Assembly: GCF_900101295.1 (NCBI RefSeq)
Contig: NZ_FOIL01000011.1
Span: 1-62,925, forward strand
Origin: [Clostridium] aminophilum
GTDB lineage: Bacteria > Bacillota > Clostridia > Lachnospirales > Lachnospiraceae
DNA length: 62,925 nt
Direction of reading: 5' to 3'
The notes beneath the pieces are model-generated. The model saw only the letters and a program-made list of their open reading frames with translations, was not told where the DNA came from and made no database searches. A program made the translations under genes and the position numbers. Below are positions 1 to 9,100 of this stretch, in pieces. Numbering within the stretch: the stretch's first letter is position 1; every line of letters begins with the position of its first letter.

Positions 1-172
<172 letters not shown>

Positions 173-355
173 AGTTTGATCCGGTTTAGACTTAAGCTTG
201 GCTTATTCTTAACCGTTATTACTGTTTAAGGTTTTGTTCTTGAAAATCTCTCGAACTTCAGGCCTCTACCTTATCGGCCTTTGTTCTTGGAATTTTCAGG
301 GTTTTATATACTGTTCAGTTTTCAATGTTCTCGCCGTCTCGCCGACAGCTCATTT

Positions 356-384
356 AATATATCACAGTGAGTTGTCCGTGTCAA
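356..384 (-). promoter_or_regulatory. rRNA operon promoter (proximal)
   Basis: On the minus strand TTGACA (379-384) and TATATT (356-361) are separated by exactly 17 nt. It lies about 180 nt before the 16S start, so 173-355 is the rRNA leader. A near-consensus promoter here fits a ribosomal operon. Confidence 0.85.
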
Positions 385-460
385 CAGGAATTTTTGATTT
401 CTTTTTTTGAAATCCTCTGTTCTTTCGAAGCAGTCATTACTGTTTTGCGACAGCTTCTGT

Positions 461-489
461 ATGATACCTCATTTGCATTTTCACGTCAA
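461..489 (-). promoter_or_regulatory. rRNA operon promoter (distal)
   Basis: TTGACG (484-489), a 17-nt spacer and TATCAT (461-466) on the minus strand, about 105 bp before the proximal promoter. Tandem promoters are usual for rrn operons. I see nothing else in 390-582. Confidence 0.65.
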
Positions 490-582
490 GCACTTTTTCA
501 AAAAACACTTTCACAGGGAGAATTTTTCCGGATTTCGCGGAGCTGCTTCCGGATCGCCGCTTATCCCCGAAGCTATTTTACT

Positions 583-645
583 AACAAAGTCCGCGAAGCG
601 TTTTGGTATCATAGGGGAATTTCAGAGAAATTTCCTATGAAATGG
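583..645 (-). repeat. Terminator-abutting palindromic element A, copy 1
   Basis: AACAAAGTCCGC module at 583, then GCGTTTTG and a degenerate palindrome from about 607 (ATCATAGGGGAATTTC ... TTTCCTATGAAAT). On the minus strand it starts directly after the TTTT of the hppA terminator. The core matches the copies near 3131, 17721, 24983, 25400, 41165 and 47771. It is not a coding region. Confidence 0.75.
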
Positions 646-678
646 AAAAGATCCCCCCTGCTTTACGCAGAGAGGATC
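645..678 (-). terminator. Rho-independent terminator of hppA
   Basis: On the minus strand GATCCTCTCTGC, a 5-nt loop, then GCAGGGGGGATC and TTTT. The stem is 12 bp with two mismatches. It is about 70 bp past the hppA stop codon. Confidence 0.65.
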
Positions 679-700
679 CTTCCGTTTCATTTTATTTCTG

Positions 701-742
701 TCATCCAATCAAATCATCTGATCCGATGATTCGATTGGATGA
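701..742. repeat. Inverted repeat just after the hppA stop
   Basis: TCATCCAATC-AAATCATC pairs with GATGATTC-GATTGGATGA around a 6-nt loop. It starts 6 bp after the hppA stop codon. It has no T-run on either strand, so it may protect the mRNA 3' end rather than terminate. Confidence 0.55.
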
Positions 743-747
743 TTTGA

Positions 748-2730
748 TCAGATCATTCCGCCAATCGACATAAACAGCGGAGCGAATACAAGAGATACTA
801 CGGTCATCAGCTTGATCAGGATGTTCAGAGCCGGGCCGGATGTATCCTTAAACGGATCGCCGACGGTGTCGCCGACAACAGCTGCCTTATGCGCTTCGCT
901 TCCCTTACCGCCGTGATTACCGTCTTCAATATACTTCTTTGCGTTATCCCATGCACCGCCGGCATTGGACATAAAGATTGCCAGCATAACGCCGGTAACC
1001 AGAGAGCCTGCCAGAAGTCCGCCGAGAGATGCCGGTCCAAGAATGATGCCGACTGCAAGCGGAGATACAACTGCCATAATACCCGGAACAAGCATTTCTT
1101 TCAGCGCTGCCTGTGTGGAAATCGCAACGCAGGACTTGTAGTCCGGTCTTCCGGTTCCTTCCATGATTCCCGGAATCGTATGGAACTGTCTGCGAACTTC
1201 CTCAATCATCTGGTACGCCGCCTTTGATACCGACTCCATGGTAAAAGCAGAGAACAGGAACGGAAGCATACCACCGATCAGAATACCGATGATTACTTTG
1301 TGATCCAGAATATCAATCTTATCCAGTTTTACCGCTTCCGCATAGGAAACGAACAGAGCAAGTGCTGTCAGAGCAGCAGATCCGATCGCAAATCCCTTGC
1401 CCATTGCAGCGGTTGTATTACCTACCGCATCCAGCTTATCGGTGATCTCTCTTACGCTCTCATCCAGTTCCGACATCTCAGCGATACCGCCGGCATTGTC
1501 TGCGATCGGTCCGTACGCATCAACCGCAACCGTAATACCGGTTGTGGAGAGCATGCCAACTGCCGCCAGGGCAATGCCGTAGAGGCCGGAGCATGCATAG
1601 GATACGAAAATGCCGACACAGATCAGGAGAATCGGAACTGCTGCGGACTTCATGCCGACTGCCAGACCGGAAATCAGCGTTGTTCCGGCACCGGTCTCAG
1701 ACTGACGTGCAATCTCCTGAACCGGGCTGTAATCGCCGGAAGTATAATACTCGGTGATCCGACCGATCATCAGACCAACCACAAGGCCTGCCGCCACGGC
1801 AATTGTCTGATTATAGCCGCCGAACAGCATATTGCCAAATACCACCGCAACGATCAGCACTACTGCACTCGCAACATAGGTACCGGTATTCAGTGCCTTA
1901 TGCGGATCGGATTTTTCATCTCCTCTTACAAAGAAGCATCCGATGATGCATGCAGCCAGACCGAAGGAAGCGATAAACAGCGGATACAGGGCACCTGCCG
2001 CATTGAAATATACAATGCCGAGTGTCAGTGCGGATACCAGCGCTCCGACATAGGACTCAAAGAGGTCCGCGCCCATTCCGGCTACGTCGCCGACATTGTC
2101 ACCGACATTGTCTGCAATAACAGCCGGGTTTCTCGGATCATCCTCCGGAATTCCCGCCTCAACTTTACCGACAAGGTCCGCGCCGACATCGGCTGCCTTT
2201 GTGTAGATACCGCCGCCGACACGGGCGAACAGTGCAATGGAAGACGCGCCGAGGCTGAAGCCCGAGAGAACGTCAACATTTCCCGTCAGGAGGTAAATGA
2301 CGCTTACTCCCAGAACGCCGAATCCCGCAACGCACATTCCCATAACCGAACCGCCGGCAAATGCGGTGGAAAGAGCTTTATTCATTCCATGCGTCATTGC
2401 CGCATTGGTTGTCCTCACATTCGCTTTAACCGCAACCGACATACCGAAATATCCGGCAAGTGTGGAAAACGCCGCACCAAAAACGAAACAGATCGCTGTC
2501 ACCCAGCTTCCGATGCCGATGCCGATCAGTACAAAGAGAACTGCGACAAAGATAACCAGGATCTTATACTCAGAAAACAGGAACGCATGCGCGCCTTCAC
2601 TGATGGCCTGAGCAATCTCCTTCATGCGATCGTTGCCCGAATCCAGTGCGGAGACTCTGGATGACTGGTATGCCGCAAAAAGCAATGCAACCACTCCGAG
2701 GACCGGGACGATCATTAGTGTGTTAACCAT
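748..2730 (-). CDS. hppA: Membrane-bound K+-dependent ion-pumping pyrophosphatase
   Basis: This integral membrane enzyme hydrolyses pyrophosphate and pumps H+ or Na+ outward. At 660 residues with about 16 hydrophobic helices it has the family's usual length. The pyrophosphate-binding signature [11 protein letters not shown] and the Asp-rich NVGDNVGD are present. In the sequence [10 protein letters not shown] the residue that is Lys in K+-independent enzymes is Ala, which by family knowledge predicts K+ dependence; whether it pumps Na+ or H+ cannot be read here. A GGAGGG site lies 6-7 nt before the ATG. It is monocistronic, with its own promoter and terminator. It would save energy from biosynthetic pyrophosphate in an anaerobe. 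Confidence 0.97.
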   Translation of the reverse strand: MVNTLMIVPVLGVVALLFAAYQSSRVSALDSGNDRMKEIAQAISEGAHAFLFSEYKILVIFVAVLFVLIGIGIGSWVTAICFVFGAAFSTLAGYFGMSVAVKANVRTTNAAMTHGMNKALSTAFAGGSVMGMCVAGFGVLGVSVIYLLTGNVDVLSGFSLGASSIALFARVGGGIYTKAADVGADLVGKVEAGIPEDDPRNPAVIADNVGDNVGDVAGMGADLFESYVGALVSALTLGIVYFNAAGALYPLFIASFGLAACIIGCFFVRGDEKSDPHKALNTGTYVASAVVLIVAVVFGNMLFGGYNQTIAVAAGLVVGLMIGRITEYYTSGDYSPVQEIARQSETGAGTTLISGLAVGMKSAAVPILLICVGIFVSYACSGLYGIALAAVGMLSTTGITVAVDAYGPIADNAGGIAEMSELDESVREITDKLDAVGNTTAAMGKGFAIGSAALTALALFVSYAEAVKLDKIDILDHKVIIGILIGGMLPFLFSAFTMESVSKAAYQMIEEVRRQFHTIPGIMEGTGRPDYKSCVAISTQAALKEMLVPGIMAVVSPLAVGIILGPASLGGLLAGSLVTGVMLAIFMSNAGGAWDNAKKYIEDGNHGGKGSEAHKAAVVGDTVGDPFKDTSGPALNILIKLMTVVSLVFAPLFMSIGGMI

Positions 2731-2860
2731 TTTTTACCCTCCATTTGTTTTAAATTTTGCGAGTCTGACTCCTTAGAAAAAAAACATCAACTTTCTTCAG
2801 CTCCCCATCCGTCGAACGCAATAGAATCTTTTCATAAAAAACGACCACTCGCAGGAAAAT

Positions 2861-2889
2861 ATTTTACCCCAGATTTGTGGATTGCGCAA
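2861..2889 (-). promoter_or_regulatory. Candidate hppA promoter
   Basis: TTGCGC (2884-2889), 17-nt spacer and TAAAAT (2861-2866) on the minus strand, giving a ~125-nt leader before hppA. In the rest of 2731-3079 I see nothing beyond AT-rich leader and intergenic DNA. Confidence 0.55.
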
Positions 2890-3079
2890 GAAAATCACGC
2901 GCATCGTTAATTAAGTTACAAAGTTTTTTAAAAATTTTCACAAAATTACATAATCCGAAATCAGATTTTTCTGAACAGCACCTGTCCTCACAGCGCTGTC
3001 GGCTGCCCGACAGTATCGCGAGTAATCCCTGCTTCGGATACAGCGGCAGTCTCTGTGCAGCCGCCGGATCTTTTTTAAT

Positions 3080-3167
3080 AAAATTCCAGAGATACTTCCT
3101 ATAAAGGAACAAAATCCGCGGGGCGTTTTGTTTCATAGGGAATTCCGGAGAAATTTCCTGTGAAACA
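3080..3167 (-). repeat. Palindromic element A, copy 2, with a second degenerate core
   Basis: The module GAACAAAATCCGCG (3107) leads into a core whose arms are TTTCATAGGGAA (3131) and TTTCCTGTGAAA (to 3165). A more degenerate core (AATTCCAGAGATACTTCC, 3081 on) precedes it, suggesting tandem copies. On the minus strand the element begins right at the T-run of the lysA terminator. Confidence 0.75.
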
Positions 3168-3201
3168 AGAAAGAGGCTCCGCTTCTGCGGAGCCTCTTTC
3201 T
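3168..3201 (-). terminator. Rho-independent terminator of lysA
   Basis: A perfect 15-bp stem, AGAAAGAGGCTCCGC with its complement, around a 4-nt loop. On the minus strand it is followed by TTGTTT. It lies 157 bp past the lysA stop. Confidence 0.8.
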
Positions 3202-3358
3202 CAGGATTTTCGAAGTGTGTATTAAAATAGTAATCAGGAATTTTCTTTTTTGAAAATATTTTTTCTTTTTCTTGATTCAAGTATATCATACTGTCTTCGA
3301 AAAAGATTGAAGGAGCACATAATAAATCATGAAGAAATAATTAATGTTTCTCCGCTGC

Positions 3359-4651
3359 TTATTTGTTCCTCTTCTCCCATTCTTCCAGAACCTGATCGAA
3401 TTCATGGCTGAAATCAAAGGTTGAATAATAATCCCTCGGCGTCTCTGCACGGCGGATCATTTCTACCGATCCGTCCGTCTTCAGAAGAAGTTCCGCGGAT
3501 TTCAGCTTTCCGTTGTAATTGTATCCCATAGAGAAGCCATGGGCTCCCGCATCATGAATGAACAGGATGTCTCCCCGGTCAATCTTCGGAAGCATACGGT
3601 CGATTGCAAATTTATCGTTGTTCTCGCAGAGAGAACCGGTTACATCGTATTTGTGATCACACGGGAGTCCCTCTTTTCCCATAACAGTGATGTGATGGTA
3701 CGCTCCGTACATCGCCGGGCGCATCAGATTGACGGCACACGCGTCAACGCCGACATATTCCTTATAAATGTGTTTCTCGTGGATTGCTGTCGTGACAAGC
3801 GCTCCGTACGGCCCCACCATATACCGGCCCATTTCCGTGTAGATCGAGACATCACCCATACCTGCCGGAACAAGAATGTCCTCATATACTTTGCGGACTC
3901 CTTCTCCGATGGCAAAAATATCATTCGGCGTCTGATCCGGACGATACGGGATACCTACGCCGCCGGACAGATTAATAAACTCCACATGCGCGCCGGTCTC
4001 TTTCTGGAGTTTGACTGCCAGTTTAAAGAGAATTCCGGCCAGCATCGGATAATACTCATCCGTGACCGTGTTGCTGGCAAGAAAGGCATGGATTCCGAAA
4101 TGTTCCGCCCCTTTCGCCTTCAGAATGCGAAATGCCTCAAAGAGCTGCTCTTCCGTCATTCCGTACTTGGAGTCCCCCGGATTGTCCATAATATCATTGC
4201 TCACCTTGAAAAGACCGCCCGGATTGAAACGGCAGCTGATGGTCTTCGGAATCTCTCCGAGTTCATTTTCCAGAAAATCAATCAGAGTAATATCATCCAG
4301 ATTGATGATTCCGCCCATCTCATGAACATAGCGGAACTCTCCCTCCGGAGTATCGTTGGACGAGAACATGATTCTGTCGTCCCGGTATCCCAGTGCCTTT
4401 GCCATCATCAGCTCAGTCAGGGAAGAACAGTCCACGCCGCAGCCGTACTCCCCGAGGATTTTTACAATCGACGGATTCGGTGTTGCTTTTACGGCGAAAT
4501 ACTCGCGAAAGCCCTTATTCCAGGAAAACGCGCGTTTGACACGTTCAGCATTGTCGCGAAGTCCTTTTTCGTCGTAAAGATAGAACGGTGTCGGGTACTG
4601 TTCGCGGATCTTTTCGAGCTGTTCTCTGGTTGCAAACGGTTTCTTATCCAT
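3359..4651 (-). CDS. lysA: Diaminopimelate decarboxylase family enzyme
   Basis: Fold-type III PLP decarboxylase that converts meso-diaminopimelate to L-lysine, the last lysine step. The PLP lysine is in EYFAVKATPNPS near residue 53. The glycine-rich phosphate site INLSGGVGIPYR and the conserved Cys of GSLCENNDKFA follow, along with the closing Tyr-rich segment GFSMGYNYNGK. Length is 430 residues, usual for the family. AGGAGG lies 9 nt before the ATG. Ornithine or arginine decarboxylases share the fold, but the Clostridial LysA layout fits best. No lysine riboswitch is visible: the 190 bp upstream holds only a short GCGCA/TGCGC hairpin near 4755. Confidence 0.88.
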   Translation of the reverse strand: MDKKPFATREQLEKIREQYPTPFYLYDEKGLRDNAERVKRAFSWNKGFREYFAVKATPNPSIVKILGEYGCGVDCSSLTELMMAKALGYRDDRIMFSSNDTPEGEFRYVHEMGGIINLDDITLIDFLENELGEIPKTISCRFNPGGLFKVSNDIMDNPGDSKYGMTEEQLFEAFRILKAKGAEHFGIHAFLASNTVTDEYYPMLAGILFKLAVKLQKETGAHVEFINLSGGVGIPYRPDQTPNDIFAIGEGVRKVYEDILVPAGMGDVSIYTEMGRYMVGPYGALVTTAIHEKHIYKEYVGVDACAVNLMRPAMYGAYHHITVMGKEGLPCDHKYDVTGSLCENNDKFAIDRMLPKIDRGDILFIHDAGAHGFSMGYNYNGKLKSAELLLKTDGSVEMIRRAETPRDYYSTFDFSHEFDQVLEEWEKRNK

Positions 4652-4840
4652 GTTGGTCCTCCTGCTTTTATGTTATGGCTTTCTATGATGTAAACAGATT
4701 TCTCGCAATTAATACCGGATACTCCGTTTTCGATCCGGTCGCCATCTCAAAGCGCAGATGCTGCGCCGTTCCGGAATGACCGTCTTATTTCGTGTATATT
4801 CTATATTAATTTAGAAAGAAACCTTTTGTTACCGTATCGA

Positions 4841-5725
4841 TTATTCTTTGTATTCTCCGTTGTCTTCCGTCACATGCTCATGGGTGTAAAGATGGTCCAT
4901 GCAATACTCCCTGCTGCCCGCACATTTCGAACAGTACCGGAATTCCAGAGACGGATCATCTTTTTCCGTTCGTCCGCACACTTCACATCGATGCAGCGGT
5001 CCCTCTGATCTCGGTCTCATGCGGACAATATCCGCTTTCGCCGGCCTATGGAGTTCCCTGCTCTGTTTTACCGCTTTCTGATACTGATTTCTTCTGGAAA
5101 TCTCCGACGGTGAAAACCGGTTGTAATCCCGGCTCATCAGGAAGAAGACCACAAAGTTCAGGAGCGACATTCCGATGGCAATCCGGCTGATCATTCCCCC
5201 GGTCACAAAATGGTACAGGAACTGCGCACCGATCACGAACCCCAACCATTTTGCCTTGATCGGAATGATCCCGAAGAAGTTGAACACCATGTCCGGAAAT
5301 GTCGCTGCAAACGCAAGAAACAACGATTCATTCAGGTAGTACGTCGTCAGCGGAACCGATGCGCCAAAAAGCGCATAGATCACAAAGGCCGCCGCGATAT
5401 GTCCGAGGATACCCATCAGGAAATAGACATTAAACCGGAAGGTTCCCCAGGTTCTCTCCAGTGTTGTGCCGAGGGAATAATAGAGGTACATCATCAGGAG
5501 ATTAAACAGGAGCCCGGCCGACGGCGGACAGATCAGAAATGTGATCACGCGCCATATTTCGCCCTGAAGGATCGCCCCCACATTCAGGCATAGGTGCTCG
5601 TAATAAAAATACGGATTCACAAAGCTCAAAATCACGCCCAGCAGATACATCAGCACAACATAGTACATCAGATTCGGAATTGCATACCTTCCTATCTTCC
5701 GCTCCAGACGGTTCAGAAAATTCAT
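4841..5725 (-). CDS. Rhomboid-like membrane protein with C-terminal zinc ribbon, probably no protease activity
   Basis: 294 residues. The first ~210 form about six membrane helices with rhomboid/derlin features (GEIWRVITFLICP, and LERTWGTFRF after the second helix). The catalytic GxSG motif is absent: the matching helix reads LNESLFLAF and no helix-6 His is seen, so proteolysis is unlikely. The C-terminal ~55 residues are soluble and Cys/His-rich (CEVCG, YCSKCAG, CMDHLYTHEH), a probable zinc ribbon in the cytosol. The start is the ATG at 5725 because GGAAGGA lies 9 nt before it; an earlier in-frame ATG would place that site inside the gene. Function unknown. Confidence 0.72.
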   Translation of the reverse strand: MNFLNRLERKIGRYAIPNLMYYVVLMYLLGVILSFVNPYFYYEHLCLNVGAILQGEIWRVITFLICPPSAGLLFNLLMMYLYYSLGTTLERTWGTFRFNVYFLMGILGHIAAAFVIYALFGASVPLTTYYLNESLFLAFAATFPDMVFNFFGIIPIKAKWLGFVIGAQFLYHFVTGGMISRIAIGMSLLNFVVFFLMSRDYNRFSPSEISRRNQYQKAVKQSRELHRPAKADIVRMRPRSEGPLHRCEVCGRTEKDDPSLEFRYCSKCAGSREYCMDHLYTHEHVTEDNGEYKE

Positions 5726-5963
5726 AGTAGTTATTCCTTCCATATATATTGTTATTATACAGATCAGCATTCTCCAAAAATGCTGTCTTTTACGGGATTT
5801 TTCCGCATTTGCGATACATTATAGAAGAGACTGCGTCTCCTTGTCAAATGCTTTCCCGACTCCGGAAAATCCTGCTGCCAGCCCCGGCGTCGAATTGCCT
5901 TCCGTGAACCTCCCGCATTCCTTCCTGTCTATCACTTTATCACTTTCTTAACGGTTCAGAAAA

Positions 5964-5992
5964 TTGTTTTTACGGTACGATTGTGATAGAGT
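5964..5992 (+). promoter_or_regulatory. Candidate promoter of the activase/dehydratase fusion gene
   Basis: TTGTTT (5964-5969), 17 nt, TAGAGT (5987-5992). It implies a ~150-nt leader. The purine run AAAGGGGGG (6118-6126) is 21 nt from the ATG at 6148, with a GGCC-TTCA-GGCC hairpin between them. The rest of 5726-6147 shows nothing recognisable. Confidence 0.45.
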
Positions 5993-6147
5993 ATATGACG
6001 GTTTTATATCTAAATTTCTATTTAGTATTCATTTTTTTCATTTATACGAGTCCCGAACCCAACCGCTCCGGTCTGTTTCGGCTCGTTTATATATGGAAAT
6101 GAATCATTCATTATGTCAAAGGGGGGATCGGCCTTCAGGCCATAGCC

Positions 6148-9100
6148 ATGAATTCAGTAAAACGGCTCGGTATCGATATCGGATCTACAACCGTAAAGAT
6201 CACGATCATCGATGAGAAGAACTCTCTTCTGTTTTCCGATTATAAGCGTCACTTTGCAGACATCCAGGGAACGCTCGCAGATCTTTTGCTTGAAGCAAAA
6301 GACCGTCTCGGAGAAATCTCCGTCCGCCCGGTCATCACCGGTTCCGGCGGTCTTGCTCTCTCCAATCATCTGGACATCCCATTCACGCAGGAAGTCGTTG
6401 CGGTCGCCGCATCCTTAAAGGATTATGCGCCGCAAACCGATGTGGCCATCGAACTCGGCGGAGAAGACGCAAAAATCATTTATTTTACCGGCGGTATCGA
6501 CCAGCGAATGAACGGTCTGTGCGCCGGCGGCACCGGCTCCTTCATCGACCAGATGGCGTCTCTTCTTCAGACGGACGCTGCCGGTCTGAACGAGTATGCA
6601 AAAAATTATAAAATGATCTACCCGATCGCGGCACGATGCGGTGTATTCGCAAAATCCGATATTCAGCCGCTGATCAACGAGGGCGCAACCAAAGAGGATC
6701 TGGCGGAGTCCATTTTCCAGGCAGTAGTCAATCAGACCATCTCCGGTCTCGCGCAGGGAAAACCGATCCGCGGAAATGTCGCATTTCTGGGCGGACCGCT
6801 GCACTTCATGCCGGAGCTTCGCAATGCGTTCATCCGCACGCTGAACCTGGGCGAATCCCAGATCATCGCACCGGAGCACTCTCACCTGTTCGCCGCTCTC
6901 GGTTCCGCCATGAGCGCCGATGAAAAAAATGAGCCGGTTGACATCCGGGATCTGATCTCCCGTCTCTCTGACGGCGTCCGCATGGAAACGGAAATCCAGC
7001 GAATGGATCCGCTTTTCCGGGATCAGGCCGAATATGACGCATTCCGCAGCCACCACGCACGCCATACCGTTCCGAAAAAGGACCTCCGCGACTATCACGG
7101 AAAGTGTTTTCTCGGCATCGACGCCGGCTCCACAACCACAAAGCTGGCCCTGGTCGGCGAGGACGGAACTCTCCTCTATAATTTCTACAGCAGCAACAGC
7201 GGAAGTCCTCTTGCAACCGCCATCCGTGCGATGAAAGAGATTTCCGAGATTATGCCGGAAGATGCGGAGATTGCCTTTTCCTGTTCCACCGGATACGGTG
7301 AGGCGCTCCTCAAATCCGCATTTATGCTGGATGAAGGGGAAGTTGAGACCATCGCCCACTACTATGCCGCTGCCGCGTTCGAGCCGGATGTGGACTGTAT
7401 CCTCGACATCGGCGGGCAGGACATGAAATGCATCAAGATCAAGGACGGAACGGTCGACAGCGTTCAGCTGAATGAGGCCTGCTCGTCCGGATGCGGTTCC
7501 TTTATCGAGACCTTCGCGAAATCTCTCGGCTACGGCGTCGCGGATTTTGCAAAAATCGCATTGTTCGCGCAGAATCCGACGGATCTCGGAACCCGCTGCA
7601 CTGTGTTTATGAACTCCAACGTAAAGCAGGCGCAGAAAGAGGGCGCAGAAGTCGGCGATATCTCCGCGGGACTTGCCTACTCAGTCATCCGGAACGCACT
7701 CTTTAAAGTCATCAAGATCACCAGCCCGGAGGATCTGGGAAAACATGTCGTCGTTCAGGGAGGTACCTTCTACAACGATGCGGTTCTCCGCAGTTTTGAA
7801 AAGATCTCCGGAGTGGACGCGGTTCGTCCGGACATCGCCGGCATCATGGGCGCCTACGGCGCCGCTCTGATTGCGCGGGAGCGCTACGATGCCGAAAAAG
7901 GTACCACCATGCTTCCGATCGATCAGATTCTGAATCTCTCCTACCAGACCAATATGGCGAGATGTCAGGGCTGCACCAACCACTGCGTTCTGACCATCAA
8001 CCGTTTCGACGGCGGACGTCAGTTCGTGTCCGGAAACCGCTGCGAGCGGGGTCTCGGCATCCGCAAGACCAGCGAGAATGTCCCGAACCTGTTCAAGTAC
8101 AAAATGCAGCGCATGTTCGATGCGTACACTCCGCTTCCGGAGGATGAGGCCAAGCACGGCGTCATCGGCATCCCGCGCGTCCTGAATATGTTTGAAAACT
8201 TCCCGTTCTGGGCTGTTTTCTTCCGTGAACTGGGTTACCGGGTGATCGTATCCCCACAGTCGACCCGAAAGCTCTATGAGCTCGGCATTGAAACCATTCC
8301 GAGCGAATCTGAGTGCTATCCGGCGAAAATGGTGCACGGCCACATCGAATGGCTCATCAAACAGGGGATTCGTCACATTTTCTACCCCTGCGTTCCTTAC
8401 GAGCGAAATGAGACCCCGGATGCCGGCAACCACTACAACTGTCCGATGGTAACCTCTTACGCGGAAAACATCAAAAACAATATGGAATCGCTGGAGGAAA
8501 ACCGGATCCGTTTTGAGAATCCGTTTATCGCATTTACCAGTGAGGAAGTGGCTGCCAACCGTCTGGTAGAAATCTTTACCGGAAAAGACGGTTCGGATTA
8601 CCATCATACCGGCTCCGAGGTCCGCACAGCCGCGCGCAAGGCCTGGAAAGAGCTTCTCCGCTCCCGAAAAGACATGGAACAGGCCGGCGAAGATGCGCTC
8701 CGCTGGATGAAAGAGCACGGCCGCCACGGCATCGTTCTCGCCGGACGTCCGTATCATGTCGACCCGGAGATCAACCACGGAATTCCGGAACTGATCACCT
8801 CCTACGGATTTGCGGTACTCACCGAGGACTCCATTTCCCATCTGGGAAGTGTCGACCGGCCGCTGATCGTGACCGACCAGTGGATGTACCACTCCAGACT
8901 TTACAAGGCGGCCTCGTTTGTCAAAACCCAGCCGATGCTGGAGCTGATCCAGTTAAACTCCTTCGGATGCGGTCTGGATGCGGTCACCACCAACCAGTGC
9001 AGTGACATTCTCACTACCTCCGGCCGAATCTACACGGTTCTCAAAATCGACGAGGTCAACAACCTCGGAGCGGCCCGCATCCGTGTCCGCTCCCTGATCG

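Noticed and set aside
1300-2664. 454-codon plus-strand frame inside hppA
   Set aside because: Antisense to a clearly conserved membrane pyrophosphatase; its product is Cys/Arg/Asn-rich with no recognisable motif.
2864-3289. 141-codon minus-strand frame between hppA and lysA
   Set aside because: It is built from element A and terminator DNA and also covers the hppA promoter.
4652-4840. Possible lysine riboswitch before lysA
   Set aside because: The gap is under 190 bp, has only one short hairpin and none of the conserved lysine riboswitch core.
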